A DNA stretch of 17,030 bases, from the NCBI GenBank assembly GCA_910577065.1, contig CAJTLD010000058.1, positions 1-17,030 on the forward strand, in the 5' to 3' direction. This document shows positions 1 through 8,357 of this stretch, one piece after another. The translations under genes and the position numbers were made by a program. Each line of letters starts with the position of its first letter. Within the stretch, counting starts at the first letter, position 1. The stretch comes from an uncultured Lachnospiraceae bacterium (lineage in GTDB: Bacteria > Bacillota > Clostridia > Lachnospirales > Lachnospiraceae). The notes below the pieces were generated by a model, which was not told where the DNA came from, made no database searches, and was given only the letters and a program-made list of their open reading frames with translations.

Positions 1-1
1 A

Positions 2-160
2 CAGGAAATACTTGATTTTACACCAGGAACAATTATTGAGTTAAATAAAATTGCGGGCGAGCCAATTGACGTGCTTGTCAATGGAAAGTATGTAGCTAAA
101 GGTGAAGTAGTTGTAATTGAAGAAAACTTTGGTATCAGGATTACTGAGATTATTAAATAG
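2..160 (+). CDS. fliY: Flagellar motor switch protein FliN/FliY, C-terminal end (partial)
   Basis: Only the last 52 codons are in the window; the gene begins upstream. The visible peptide (FTPGTIIELNKIAGEPID, then VLVNGKYVAKGEVVVIEEN and a final GIRITEIIK) is the SpoA/surface-presentation fold that ends FliN and FliY. This domain sits in the cytoplasmic C-ring of the flagellar motor, which sets rotation direction in response to CheY-P. The next gene is cheY, the Bacillus-type order fliM-fliY-cheY-fliO, so FliY (which has an extra CheC-like N-terminal phosphatase part) is more likely than a short FliN. The N-terminal part that would decide this is missing, so the symbol is a contextual choice. 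Reading frame is open from base 2 to the TAG at 158-160. Confidence 0.85.
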   Translation, partial: QEILDFTPGTIIELNKIAGEPIDVLVNGKYVAKGEVVVIEENFGIRITEIIK

Positions 161-181
161 CAGGATAGGAGAGTAAAAGAT

Positions 182-544
182 ATGGCAAAGAATATTTTAG
201 TATGTGATGATGCGGCATTTATGCGGATGATGATCAAAGATATTTTAACGAAGAACGGTTATAATATCGCAGGGGAAGCTGAAAACGGCTTGAAAGCAGT
301 AGAAAAATACAATGAAACAAAACCGGATCTGGTATTAATGGATATTACAATGCCGGAAATGGACGGGATTCAGGCGCTTAAAAAAATCAAAGAAATGGAT
401 CCGAACGCCAAAATCGTTATGTGTTCCGCGATGGGCCAGCAGGCAATGGTAATCGAAGCAATCCAGTCGGGCGCAAGAGACTTCATCGTAAAGCCGTTCC
501 AGGCAGAACGTGTATTGGAAGCCGTTAAAAAAGTAGTAGGTTAG
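182..544 (+). CDS. cheY: Chemotaxis response regulator CheY
   Basis: Single-domain receiver of 120 residues, the usual CheY length, with no output domain. The acidic pocket D9/D10, phospho-acceptor D54 (VLMDITMPEMDG), switch serine S82 (MCSAMGQ), aromatic F101 and invariant K104 (IVKPF) are all present, so it should be phosphorylated by CheA and bind the FliM/FliY switch. It lies 21 bp after the fliN/fliY stop, with an AGGAGAG ribosome-binding site at 167-173. It is followed 7 bp later by fliO, so it is embedded in the structural operon rather than beside cheA. The kinase gene is not in this window. The partner phosphatase CheC and the deamidase CheD are encoded downstream in the same cluster. 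Confidence 0.95.
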   Translation: MAKNILVCDDAAFMRMMIKDILTKNGYNIAGEAENGLKAVEKYNETKPDLVLMDITMPEMDGIQALKKIKEMDPNAKIVMCSAMGQQAMVIEAIQSGARDFIVKPFQAERVLEAVKKVVG

Positions 545-551
545 CAGAAAT

Positions 552-926
552 ATGACAGCAGTGCGAACTTCTTCTTTTGACAGCTTTGTGCAGTTGTTGG
601 GTGTTCTGGTCATTTTTGTCTTTGTCCTGGGAATTACATATGTGGCGACACGTTGGATCGCAGGATACCAGAAGGCGCATCTTTTTAATAAGAACCTGAG
701 GATTATCGAAACATTAAGGCTTACGCCCAACAAATATATACAAATTGTAGAAGCAGGGGATGAATATCTGGTCATAGCTATCGGCAAGGATGAAGTGCGT
801 CTGCTTACGAAATTGACAGGGGAGCAGTTAAAAGAGATACCATCTGAAAAAGTGGCGGATGGAATGGGGACTGAAAGTTTTAAAGAAATTTTGGATAAAT
901 TAAAAAAACATATACCGAAGAAGTAG
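552..926 (+). CDS. fliO: Flagellar biosynthesis protein FliO (FliZ-like)
   Basis: A 124-residue protein with one N-terminal membrane segment (about residues 12-36, LLGVLVIFVFVLGITYVATRW). A small cytoplasmic domain follows, rich in beta segments (NLRIIETLRLTPNKYIQIVEAGDEYLVIAIGKDEVRLLTKL), typical of FliO. FliO acts as a scaffold that helps the FliP ring of the export gate assemble and is not part of the finished gate. It lies between cheY (7 bp) and fliP (13 bp), the expected position. It has no cleavable signal sequence. FliO sequences diverge strongly, so the call rests on length, topology, the ETLRL...Y motif and gene order together. Confidence 0.88.
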   Translation: MTAVRTSSFDSFVQLLGVLVIFVFVLGITYVATRWIAGYQKAHLFNKNLRIIETLRLTPNKYIQIVEAGDEYLVIAIGKDEVRLLTKLTGEQLKEIPSEKVADGMGTESFKEILDKLKKHIPKK

Positions 927-939
927 ACGGGAATGAATT

Positions 940-1839
940 ATGAGTAAATATAAAAAATTATATTGTAAGGTGTCTGTGATTTTTGCAGTACTGGCGATGC
1001 TGTTCGTAATTGCGCTGTCAGGAAGGCAGAACATTTATGCGGCGGCCGGGACGACTGACAATCCTCCGTTGGATTATGACAATGTGAGAGATGAAATGGA
1101 TATACCGACAGCCGATGATATAGAGGATCCTGTAGATCAAAGAGGCCGAACGGTAGTAAGCGCTACTTCTGACAGTACCAATGGAACGATATTCAGTTAC
1201 AATAACGGAGAGGGTACGTTGTCCGGTTCAATTCGGATTCTTTTGATATTGACTATCCTTTCATTATTGCCGTCCATATTGCTGATGCTGACTTCTTTTA
1301 CCAGGATTGTGGTTGTGCTGCATTTTTTGCGGGCAGCGGTCGGTACGCAGTCCTCCCCTCCGAATCAGGTGCTGATTGGTCTTGCTTTGTTTTTGACGCT
1401 GTTTATTATGCAGCCGGTATTTTCCGATATCAACGAAAATGCGATTAAGCCGTTTGATGCCGGGGAAATTACACAGGAGCAGGCGCTTGAAATCGGAAGT
1501 GAACCAATTCGTAATTTTATGAACGGCCAGGTACAGACAAAGGATATTGATTTATTTGTCCAGATTTCCGGAGAGTCATATGAAAGTTATGAAGAAGTTC
1601 CGTTTTCGGTACTGATACCAAGCTACATTATCAGCGAACTTCGGACGGCTTTTATTATAGGATTTCTGGTATATATTCCATTTATTGTAATTGATATGGT
1701 GGTTGCTTCCGTGTTGATGTCGATGGGTATGATGATGCTTCCGCCCACGACGATATCCCTGCCGTTTAAGATTTTGCTGTTTGTTTTGGCGGACGGCTGG
1801 AATTTGGTGATTGGAAGCCTGGTCAAGACATTTTATTAA
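940..1839 (+). CDS. fliP: Flagellar export gate protein FliP with long N-terminal extension
   Basis: Core component of the flagellar type III export gate, forming the FliP5-FliQ4-FliR1 channel. At 299 residues it is longer than the usual 210-250. Residues 1-36 look like a Sec signal peptide (Lys-rich start, hydrophobic 11-26, cleavage near YAAA-G). Residues 37-95 form an acidic, polar extension not seen in typical FliP. The conserved core starts at about 96: LLILTILSLLPSILLMLTSF, then HFLRAAVGTQSSPPNQVLIG. The family signatures are PSYIISELRTAFIIGF at 227-242 and PFIVIDMVVASVLMSMGMMM at 247-266. The start has only a weak GGGA-type ribosome site, but the signal peptide supports it. Confidence 0.96.
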   Translation: MSKYKKLYCKVSVIFAVLAMLFVIALSGRQNIYAAAGTTDNPPLDYDNVRDEMDIPTADDIEDPVDQRGRTVVSATSDSTNGTIFSYNNGEGTLSGSIRILLILTILSLLPSILLMLTSFTRIVVVLHFLRAAVGTQSSPPNQVLIGLALFLTLFIMQPVFSDINENAIKPFDAGEITQEQALEIGSEPIRNFMNGQVQTKDIDLFVQISGESYESYEEVPFSVLIPSYIISELRTAFIIGFLVYIPFIVIDMVVASVLMSMGMMMLPPTTISLPFKILLFVLADGWNLVIGSLVKTFY

Positions 1840-1874
1840 GTTCGAAGAGGCTTGGCTGACAGGAGGAAATAAAA

Positions 1875-2147
1875 TTGATTACACAGGGAGATATCATTGT
1901 AATTGCCAAAGAAGCAATTTATACCATTATTGTGGCGTCGGCTCCGTTACTGCTGATATCGTTGGTAATAGGGTTAGTAATTAGTATTTTTCAGACAGTA
2001 ACATCTATCCAGGAACAAACGCTGACTTTTGTGCCCAAGATTCTGGCGGTATTTATCGGGATCATGATTTTAGGTTCCTGGATGTTAGATATACTGTCTA
2101 ATTATGTCACGCGCCTGTGGTCTGACTTCAGTGTGTATCTAAGCTAG
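1875..2147 (+). CDS. fliQ: Flagellar export gate protein FliQ (TTG start)
   Basis: A 90-residue protein with two membrane segments (about 15-38 and 53-75) joined by the conserved loop FQTVTSIQEQTLTFVPK, the hallmark of FliQ. It packs around the FliP/FliR channel of the export gate. The start codon is TTG at 1875: a perfect AGGAGG at 1861-1866 lies 8 nt upstream and no ATG or GTG is available near it. The resulting N-terminus (ITQGDIIVIAKEAIYTI) matches the family and the length matches the usual 88-90. It follows fliP by 35 bp and precedes fliR by 8 bp. Confidence 0.96.
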   Translation: MITQGDIIVIAKEAIYTIIVASAPLLLISLVIGLVISIFQTVTSIQEQTLTFVPKILAVFIGIMILGSWMLDILSNYVTRLWSDFSVYLS

Positions 2148-2155
2148 GTTGAATT

Positions 2156-2941
2156 ATGGTTAATTATAGCTTTTCCTTACTCACATTTGAATATTTTCTG
2201 TTGATTTTGGTTCGCATATCCTCTTTTGTTTCTGTTGCTCCATTTTTTGGGATGCAGAATACACCGGGTAGGCTGAAAGTAGGGCTATCCGTTTTTATTT
2301 CCCTGCTTTTATTCCAGATTGTTCCGAAGGAGAGCCTTGGATATACCGGAATTGTGGGATATTCCATAATCGTCATAAAAGAAGGAATTACTGGATTGCT
2401 CATTGGGTTTGCAGCAAACATCTGTAATTCCATTATTTTATTAGCAGGAAATTTAATCGATATCAATATTGGCTTTTCAATGGCAACAGAGTATAACCCG
2501 CAGATGCGTACACAGGCGAGTGTTACGGGTAATTTATACAGTTACCTGGTGATGCTGCTTTTAGTTGTTACGAATATGCATCATTATATTTTACGGGCTA
2601 TTTCGGATTCTTACCAGTTGATACCGGTAAACGGGCAGGTATTCTTGTGGGATCATTTGTTAGAGGGGATGCTGAATTATATGATAGATTCGTTTGTCAT
2701 TGCCTTTCGGATTACTCTTCCGGTATTTGCCTGTATCATGATTTTGAACTGTATTCTGGGAATTATGGCGAAGGTATCCCCGCAGATGAATATGTTTGCG
2801 GTGGGGATGCAGCTAAAGGTACTGTTTGGGCTAATTGTTATGTTTTTGACTATCGGGCTGTTTATTGACGTATCTGATTTTATATTTGATGAAATGAAAA
2901 AAATAATGGTATTTATGATTAAAGGAATGTATAATTCATGA
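2156..2941 (+). CDS. fliR: Flagellar export gate protein FliR
   Basis: A 261-residue membrane protein of the normal FliR length, with about six hydrophobic stretches. The family hallmark is near the N-terminus (SFVSVAPFFGMQNTPGRLKVGLS), followed by GLLIGFAANI and, near the C-terminus, MAKVSPQMNMFAVGMQLKVLFGL, which is strongly conserved in FliR and type III secretion homologues. FliR is the single subunit that closes the FliP ring and contacts FlhB. Its TGA stop overlaps the flhB ATG by 4 bp (2938-2941), implying translational coupling. In some clostridia FliR and FlhB are fused; here they are separate but overlapping. Confidence 0.96.
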   Translation: MVNYSFSLLTFEYFLLILVRISSFVSVAPFFGMQNTPGRLKVGLSVFISLLLFQIVPKESLGYTGIVGYSIIVIKEGITGLLIGFAANICNSIILLAGNLIDINIGFSMATEYNPQMRTQASVTGNLYSYLVMLLLVVTNMHHYILRAISDSYQLIPVNGQVFLWDHLLEGMLNYMIDSFVIAFRITLPVFACIMILNCILGIMAKVSPQMNMFAVGMQLKVLFGLIVMFLTIGLFIDVSDFIFDEMKKIMVFMIKGMYNS

Positions 2942-4077
2942 GGTATTGGACGGCAGATCAGAATAATATGCGCCTTCCTTACCAGTTACAGTGGTTTGCA
3001 AAGGATGGGCCCGGCGGGGAAAAGACAGAAGAACCTACGGCAAAAAAACTGTCGGACGCCAGAAAAGACGGTAAGGTTGCAAAAAGCAGGGAATTGGGCT
3101 TTGCGATAGATTTGATTGTCCTGTTTTTGATGTTAAAGATATGTATTGCATCAGTATACAGCGGTTTTCGAAATGTTTTTCAGTTTGTATACAGCCGTAT
3201 TCCGGAATTTGTAACAAGCAATGCAATGGAGATATCCGGGCACAGTACAGGGTCTTTTTTGCGGGCTGTCATATTTGAACTGGTTAAAATTATGCTGCCG
3301 TTTCTGCTTGTCGGGTTTGCCGTGTGTTTTTTAGTGAATCTGCTGCAGGTGGGCTGGAAAGTTACGACAAAGCCCATGAAGCCCAAGTTTGATAAATTTA
3401 ACCCAATCAGCGGATTTAAGCGGATTGTATCCAAAGATTCTTTGTTTGAACTTTTAAAATCTATTTTAAAAATGATTTTCATTGTCTATGTGGCGTACAG
3501 CGCCGTGAAAGACAATGCGGACGATTTGTTTATTCTGTATGATATTCCGCTGTTGCAGGCGATTCTCCTATGCGGGCAGATTATTCTGGATACGGGGCTT
3601 AGAATAGGATTTGTTTATCTGATAATCGGCCTGGCGGACTGGTTTTACCAGAAGCATAAGTTCCATGAAGAAATGAAAATGACAAAACAGGAAGTAAAAG
3701 ACGAATTCCGGAATACAGAGGGGAATCCAGAAATCAAAGGAAAGCAGCGCCAGAAGATGCAGGAAGCGTCCAGGCGGCGTATGATGCAGGATGTTCCCAA
3801 GGCGGATGTTATTATAACAAACCCCACGCATATTTCGGTAGCGATAAAATACGATGCCAATGAGGCAAAAGCGCCGGTGGTCCTTGCAAAAGGAGAAGAT
3901 TACCTGGCACTTAAAATCCGTGAAACGGCAAAAGAACACCATATTGAAATTGTGGAAAATAAGCCGCTTGCACGTATGCTCTACACAAATGTAGATATTG
4001 GGCAGGAAATTCCGCCGGAACTTTATCAGGCAGTGGCAGAGGTTCTGGCGATGGTATATAATTTGAAAAATAACTAG
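2938..4077 (+). CDS. flhB: Flagellar export switch protein FlhB
   Basis: A 379-residue export-gate protein that switches substrate specificity from rod/hook to filament proteins. The N-terminus has the conserved GGEKTEEPTAKKLSDARKDG (residues 27-46). Four membrane segments follow between about 54 and 236, then a cytoplasmic domain. The autocleavage motif NPTH is at 295-298 within ADVIITNPTHISVAIKYD; cleavage is expected between N295 and P296. The ATG overlaps the fliR stop. An in-frame ATG at 2968 (residue 11) has no ribosome site, so the coupled start is preferred. The flhA ribosome site AGGAGG (4076-4081) overlaps the flhB stop codon, so flhA translation is probably also coupled. Confidence 0.96.
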   Translation: MRYWTADQNNMRLPYQLQWFAKDGPGGEKTEEPTAKKLSDARKDGKVAKSRELGFAIDLIVLFLMLKICIASVYSGFRNVFQFVYSRIPEFVTSNAMEISGHSTGSFLRAVIFELVKIMLPFLLVGFAVCFLVNLLQVGWKVTTKPMKPKFDKFNPISGFKRIVSKDSLFELLKSILKMIFIVYVAYSAVKDNADDLFILYDIPLLQAILLCGQIILDTGLRIGFVYLIIGLADWFYQKHKFHEEMKMTKQEVKDEFRNTEGNPEIKGKQRQKMQEASRRRMMQDVPKADVIITNPTHISVAIKYDANEAKAPVVLAKGEDYLALKIRETAKEHHIEIVENKPLARMLYTNVDIGQEIPPELYQAVAEVLAMVYNLKNN

Positions 4078-4088
4078 GAGGAAACGAA

Positions 4089-6122
4089 ATGAAAAAAGCA
4101 GACGTTGGCGTGGCATTATATTTACTCGCAGCAGTAATTTTTTTCATTGTACCGATTCCCCCCTTACTATTGTCTGCCATGCAGGCAGTCAATATAGCTC
4201 TTGGGCTGATTATCATGTTCAATGCATTATTTGCGAGGGAAGTATTGGATATGTCATTTTTCCCTACGCTGCTGCTTTTTACGACTATATTTCGAATCTC
4301 CCTGAATGTTTCTTCCACGCGTGCAATTTTAACGTCCGGAGATCCGGGTAATGTTGTAAGAGTATTCGGTTCGTTTGTAGGCGGCAATGATCTGATTATC
4401 GGTGCGATTGTATTTATTATTTTAATCATTATTCAATTTGTAGTCATCAACAAAGGTTCGGAACGAGTTGCAGAAGTAACCGCAAGGTTTACCTTAGACG
4501 CGATGCCCGGTAAGCAGATGGCGATTGATGCTGATTTGAATACGGGGATTATTTCGGAAAAAGAAGCAAGGGAACGCAGGGACAAAATTCAGGCGGAGTC
4601 CAGTTTCTTTGGTAACATGGACGGCGCTACAAAGTATGTAAAAGGAGACGCCGCAGCAGGATTAATTATAACGTTTGTCAATTTGATTGGCGGTACTGCG
4701 ATGGGAATGCTGCGCCAGGGGCTTCCGTTTGGCGATGCAATCGGGCAGTTTGGCCTGTTGACCATCGGCGACGGGCTTTGCAGCCAGATCCCGTCTTTGT
4801 TGATTTCACTTGCAACCGGTATTCTGGTTACAAAAGCTTCCAATGAGGCAGATGTTGGTTCTATCCTTGTAAAACAGCTTTTCGGCATACCGAAGGTGCT
4901 TTATATTGTAGGAGCCACAATGTGCTTTTTGGGTGTGGCGACTCCGTTTGAGTGGTATTTATTCGTTGGCCTTGGCGCGGCGTTTTTACTTGCCGGCAGA
5001 AGTATTTCCAAATATATCGGCATTGAGCAGATTGAGGATGAGGCGGGAATGGACGAAGTGGAAGCGGAGGAAATCCGCAAACCGGAAAATGTGGTATCGC
5101 TTTTGCAGGTAGATCCGATTGAACTTGAATTTGGTTATGGTATTATACCGCTGGCAGATGTAAATCAGGGCGGGGATTTGCTGGATCGCGTCGTTATGAT
5201 CCGGCGCCAGATTGCGCTGGAGCTTGGAACGGTAGTACCGATTATCCGTCTGCGCGACAATATCCAGCTGAATCCGAATCAGTACATAATTAAAATCAAA
5301 GGAATCCAGATTACAGAAGGGGAAATCCTCTTTGATCATTATATGGCAATGAATCCGGGGTATGTGGAAGAAGAAATTACGGGAATACCGACGTTTGAGC
5401 CGTCGTTCCATCTTCCGGCTATCTGGATTACGGAAGGGCAGCGGGAACGTGCGGAGAGTTTGGGGTATACGGTTGTGGATCCACCGTCCATCATAGCAAC
5501 TCACCTGACGGAAATTGTTCGTACGCATATCGACGAACTTCTGACAAGGCAGGATGTGCAAAACCTGGTCAACAACCTCAAAGAAAGCAATCCTGTTCTT
5601 GTGGACGAACTGGTTCCAAAGCTGCTTGGCCTTGGAGAAATCCAGAAGGTACTCCAGAATCTGCTTCGGGAGGGCATTTCTATCCGGGATTTGCTGTCCA
5701 TATTTGAAACGTTGGCAGATCACGCGGCGACGACGAGAGATACGGATGTGCTGACAGAATACGTAAGGCAGAGTTTAAAACGCGCTATTTCCGGCAAGTA
5801 CTTTGTGCCGAATGAAGTGACCAGTGTAATTACGCTGGATCCTAAAACAGAACAGGATATTATGGCGTCCATTAAGCAGACGGAGCAGGGGGCTTACCTG
5901 ACGTTAGATCCGGAGCGTACAAAAGCCATTGTTGCATCCGTAGAGACGGAAGTAGCCAAACTGGAAAATCTGGGCAGGAGCGCCATTATTATAACTTCAC
6001 CGATAGTAAGAATGTATTTTAAGAAACTTACGTCGGATTATTTCAGGGATTTGATTGTTATTTCGTACAATGAAGTTGAATCGAATGTTGAATTGCAATC
6101 AGTTGGGATGGTGACAGGATGA
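4089..6122 (+). CDS. flhA: Flagellar export gate protein FlhA
   Basis: A 677-residue protein, normal for FlhA, the proton-driven engine and substrate-docking ring of the flagellar export apparatus. The N-terminal half has about eight membrane segments. It carries the FHIPEP-family signature (FRISLNVSSTRAILTSGDPG at 68-87, then RFTLDAMPGKQMAIDADLNT at 133-152), and the second half of the membrane domain has GDGLCSQIPSLLISLATGIL (227-246). Residues from about 330 form the cytoplasmic docking domain (DPIELEFGYGIIPLAD and so on). It starts 11 bp after flhB, with a ribosome site overlapping the flhB stop, and ends with an ATGA overlap into flhF. Confidence 0.97.
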   Translation: MKKADVGVALYLLAAVIFFIVPIPPLLLSAMQAVNIALGLIIMFNALFAREVLDMSFFPTLLLFTTIFRISLNVSSTRAILTSGDPGNVVRVFGSFVGGNDLIIGAIVFIILIIIQFVVINKGSERVAEVTARFTLDAMPGKQMAIDADLNTGIISEKEARERRDKIQAESSFFGNMDGATKYVKGDAAAGLIITFVNLIGGTAMGMLRQGLPFGDAIGQFGLLTIGDGLCSQIPSLLISLATGILVTKASNEADVGSILVKQLFGIPKVLYIVGATMCFLGVATPFEWYLFVGLGAAFLLAGRSISKYIGIEQIEDEAGMDEVEAEEIRKPENVVSLLQVDPIELEFGYGIIPLADVNQGGDLLDRVVMIRRQIALELGTVVPIIRLRDNIQLNPNQYIIKIKGIQITEGEILFDHYMAMNPGYVEEEITGIPTFEPSFHLPAIWITEGQRERAESLGYTVVDPPSIIATHLTEIVRTHIDELLTRQDVQNLVNNLKESNPVLVDELVPKLLGLGEIQKVLQNLLREGISIRDLLSIFETLADHAATTRDTDVLTEYVRQSLKRAISGKYFVPNEVTSVITLDPKTEQDIMASIKQTEQGAYLTLDPERTKAIVASVETEVAKLENLGRSAIIITSPIVRMYFKKLTSDYFRDLIVISYNEVESNVELQSVGMVTG

Positions 6123-7456
6123 CGATTAAAAAATTTCAGGGCAGAACAGAGGGAGAGGCGGTTGCAAGGGCAAAAGCCGAACTTGGTGAAAACGCGGTCA
6201 TTATGAACGTAAAAGAGGTGAAGCCAAAAGGAATTTTCCAGTCTTTTAAGAAATCTTCTTTTGAGGTTACAGCCGCTACAGAGGAAAAAGAAAAGCATGT
6301 GGATTCCGGCATGGCGTTAAAAAACCTGCAGAAAATGCACGAAACGATTAATGTGGCTGCGGATGAACCGATTCAGATACCTCTGCCCGCGCAGGGAAAC
6401 TCCGCGGTTCCCGGTGTTTCTGCGGTTCCCGGAACTTCTGGGCTTGACGGTTCGGCCGAGCAGAACAAGGTTGCGGAACAGAGTGCGATTGAATTTTTAA
6501 AACGCAATGCCGGCCTCCTTAAAAAAGAAGACGCTACCGAGAGGGAGCGCATTGAAGAGAAGTTGGAAAATTTACAGAGTATCTTAGAAAAGCAGCTTGC
6601 TTCAGGCTCTAGGAAGGAACCGGAGGAAAAAGAACTTTCCAAGCCCGATTCCAAAAAAAACGAAAATCTGGCTTTTATAAAAGTGCTGTATGAAACTCTG
6701 ATTGGAAGCGGTGTAAATGAAAAATATGTCAATCAGATTATAGATGAACTGGAAAAAGTCAACTGGAACGGAAACAGTGTGGATTACATCCTGTCCAATG
6801 TTTATCAGAAAATGATCCTGAAATTCGGTCAGCCGAGAGGGATTGATTTCGCGGGAAGAAAGCCAAAAGTAATTTTCTTTGTCGGCCCTACCGGGGTGGG
6901 GAAAACCACCACGGTTGCAAAGGTGGCGTCGAAGCTTAAGGTGGAGCAGGGCAGGAGGATTGCTTTTTTAACGGCGGATACTTATCGGATTGCAGCTGCA
7001 GAGCAGCTGCGTACATATGCGAATATCCTGGATATCCCACTGACGATCGTCTACTCTGCAATGGAGTTAAATCAGGGAATAGAGCAGCTGGAAGATTATG
7101 ATGCGGTGTTGGTGGACACGGCAGGGTTCTCCCACAAAAGCCCGAACCAGAAAGAAGATGTAAAGTCGTTAATTCAGAACCTGGACAGCCAATACAGCAG
7201 CGAGGTATACCTGGTATTGAGCGCTACCACAAAATATAAAGATCTGGCTGAAATTTCAGATGTGTATAAAGAAATATCCGATTATAAGATTATTTTTACC
7301 AAACTGGACGAGACGACAACTTATGGGAATATCCTGAATATTAAACTGTATTCGGGAGCGGAAGTTTCGTATATTACCAATGGACAAAATGTACCCGATG
7401 ACCTGGAAATTTTTAATTCACAGAAGATGGTCAAGAGGTTGCTGGGAGGAAGTTAG
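6119..7456 (+). CDS. flhF: Flagellar placement GTPase FlhF (SRP-type)
   Basis: A 445-residue SRP-family GTPase that sets the site of flagellar assembly. It has three parts. The B domain (1-55) begins MTIKKFQGRTEGEAVARAKA. A variable, low-complexity linker follows (60-180), with a twice-repeated SAVPG stretch at 95-105. The NG domain runs from about 183. In the NG domain the P-loop GPTGVGKT is at 256-263, the SRP-specific DTYRIAAAEQL at 287-297, DTAG at 333-336, TKLDE at 394-398 and the closing GQNVPDDLE at 422-430. Its ATG overlaps the flhA stop by 4 bp, and flhG follows after 3 bp. This pairing is the conserved FlhF-FlhG module, in which FlhG stimulates the FlhF GTPase. Confidence 0.96.
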   Translation: MTIKKFQGRTEGEAVARAKAELGENAVIMNVKEVKPKGIFQSFKKSSFEVTAATEEKEKHVDSGMALKNLQKMHETINVAADEPIQIPLPAQGNSAVPGVSAVPGTSGLDGSAEQNKVAEQSAIEFLKRNAGLLKKEDATERERIEEKLENLQSILEKQLASGSRKEPEEKELSKPDSKKNENLAFIKVLYETLIGSGVNEKYVNQIIDELEKVNWNGNSVDYILSNVYQKMILKFGQPRGIDFAGRKPKVIFFVGPTGVGKTTTVAKVASKLKVEQGRRIAFLTADTYRIAAAEQLRTYANILDIPLTIVYSAMELNQGIEQLEDYDAVLVDTAGFSHKSPNQKEDVKSLIQNLDSQYSSEVYLVLSATTKYKDLAEISDVYKEISDYKIIFTKLDETTTYGNILNIKLYSGAEVSYITNGQNVPDDLEIFNSQKMVKRLLGGS

Positions 7457-7459
7457 CCT

Positions 7460-8344
7460 ATGGATCAGGCAGAACAGCTTAGAAATGTGATTAAGCAAAA
7501 AAGCAGGGAAGCACCACCCGAAAAAGCCAGGGTAGTTACCGTTACCAGTGGGAAAGGCGGCGTTGGAAAATCAAATGTTGCAGTCAATATGGCAGTCTGG
7601 CTTCAGAAGATGGGAAAGCGAGTTATCATTTTTGACGCGGATCTGGGATTGGCCAACGTAGAGGTTATGCTGGGGGCGGTACCAAAATATAATTTAAGTG
7701 ATTTGATTTACAGGGGCAAAAGCATACGGGAGATTATTACATCCGGGCCAATGGAAATCGGTTTTATTTCCGGAGGGCTTGGAATATCCGGTTTAAATAA
7801 TCTTTCCAAGGATCAAATTCTTTATCTGGTACACAGCCTTTCCGAATTAAACGAGATGGCTGACGTGATTATTATAGATACGGGGGCAGGTATTTCAGAC
7901 AGTGTTTTGGAATTTGTAATGGCAAGCCCGGAGGTGCTGCTTATAAGCACGCCGGAGCCGAGTTCCCTGACAGATTCCTATTCGCTGTTAAAAGCGTTGT
8001 ACCGGAATCCGATCTTTTTGAGGGATAAAGTTAGGATTAACATCATTGCCAACAGAGTAAACAGTACGGAGGAAGGCAACGCCGTATTTTCAAAACTCGA
8101 ATCGGTTGTGTCGCAGTTTTTGAAAGGGGAAATCTATTTTTTAGGAATGATACCTCAGGATCGGGAGATGGAAAATGCGGTTCGCAGCCAGAAGGTTGTT
8201 TCTATTGAAAAGCCGAACGCGCCGTCTTCCAGAGCATTTAAAGTTCTGACAAATAATTACCTCAATCATGAGTACGAAAAAATGTCCGTTCGTGGGGGAA
8301 TTGCTCAGATTATTTTTAATATTCTGTCAAGGATAAGCAGTTAA
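7460..8344 (+). CDS. flhG: Flagellar number regulator FlhG (MinD-type ATPase, YlxH)
   Basis: A 294-residue MinD/ParA-type ATPase that limits flagellar number and controls FlhF. The N-terminal residues 2-8 are DQAEQLR, a match to the DQAxxLR activator helix known to insert into the FlhF dimer and stimulate GTP hydrolysis. The deviant Walker A GKGGVGKS is at 31-38, the switch I region FDADLGLANVEVMLG at 58-72 and Walker B IIIDTGAGIS at 137-146. The C-terminus (YEKMSVRGGIAQIIFNILSR) could form the amphipathic membrane-targeting helix known from FlhG/MinD; that is inferred. GGGAGGA at 7446-7452 is the ribosome site, overlapping the end of flhF. Confidence 0.95.
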   Translation: MDQAEQLRNVIKQKSREAPPEKARVVTVTSGKGGVGKSNVAVNMAVWLQKMGKRVIIFDADLGLANVEVMLGAVPKYNLSDLIYRGKSIREIITSGPMEIGFISGGLGISGLNNLSKDQILYLVHSLSELNEMADVIIIDTGAGISDSVLEFVMASPEVLLISTPEPSSLTDSYSLLKALYRNPIFLRDKVRINIIANRVNSTEEGNAVFSKLESVVSQFLKGEIYFLGMIPQDREMENAVRSQKVVSIEKPNAPSSRAFKVLTNNYLNHEYEKMSVRGGIAQIIFNILSRISS

Positions 8345-8357
8345 GGAGGAAATAGCG

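Noticed and set aside
4986..5723. Long open frame on the - strand (245 codons) inside flhA
   Set aside because: It lies wholly opposite a conserved FlhA domain. Its composition (many Arg, His, Phe, Gln) and lack of any recognisable domain or ribosome site mark it as an antisense shadow.
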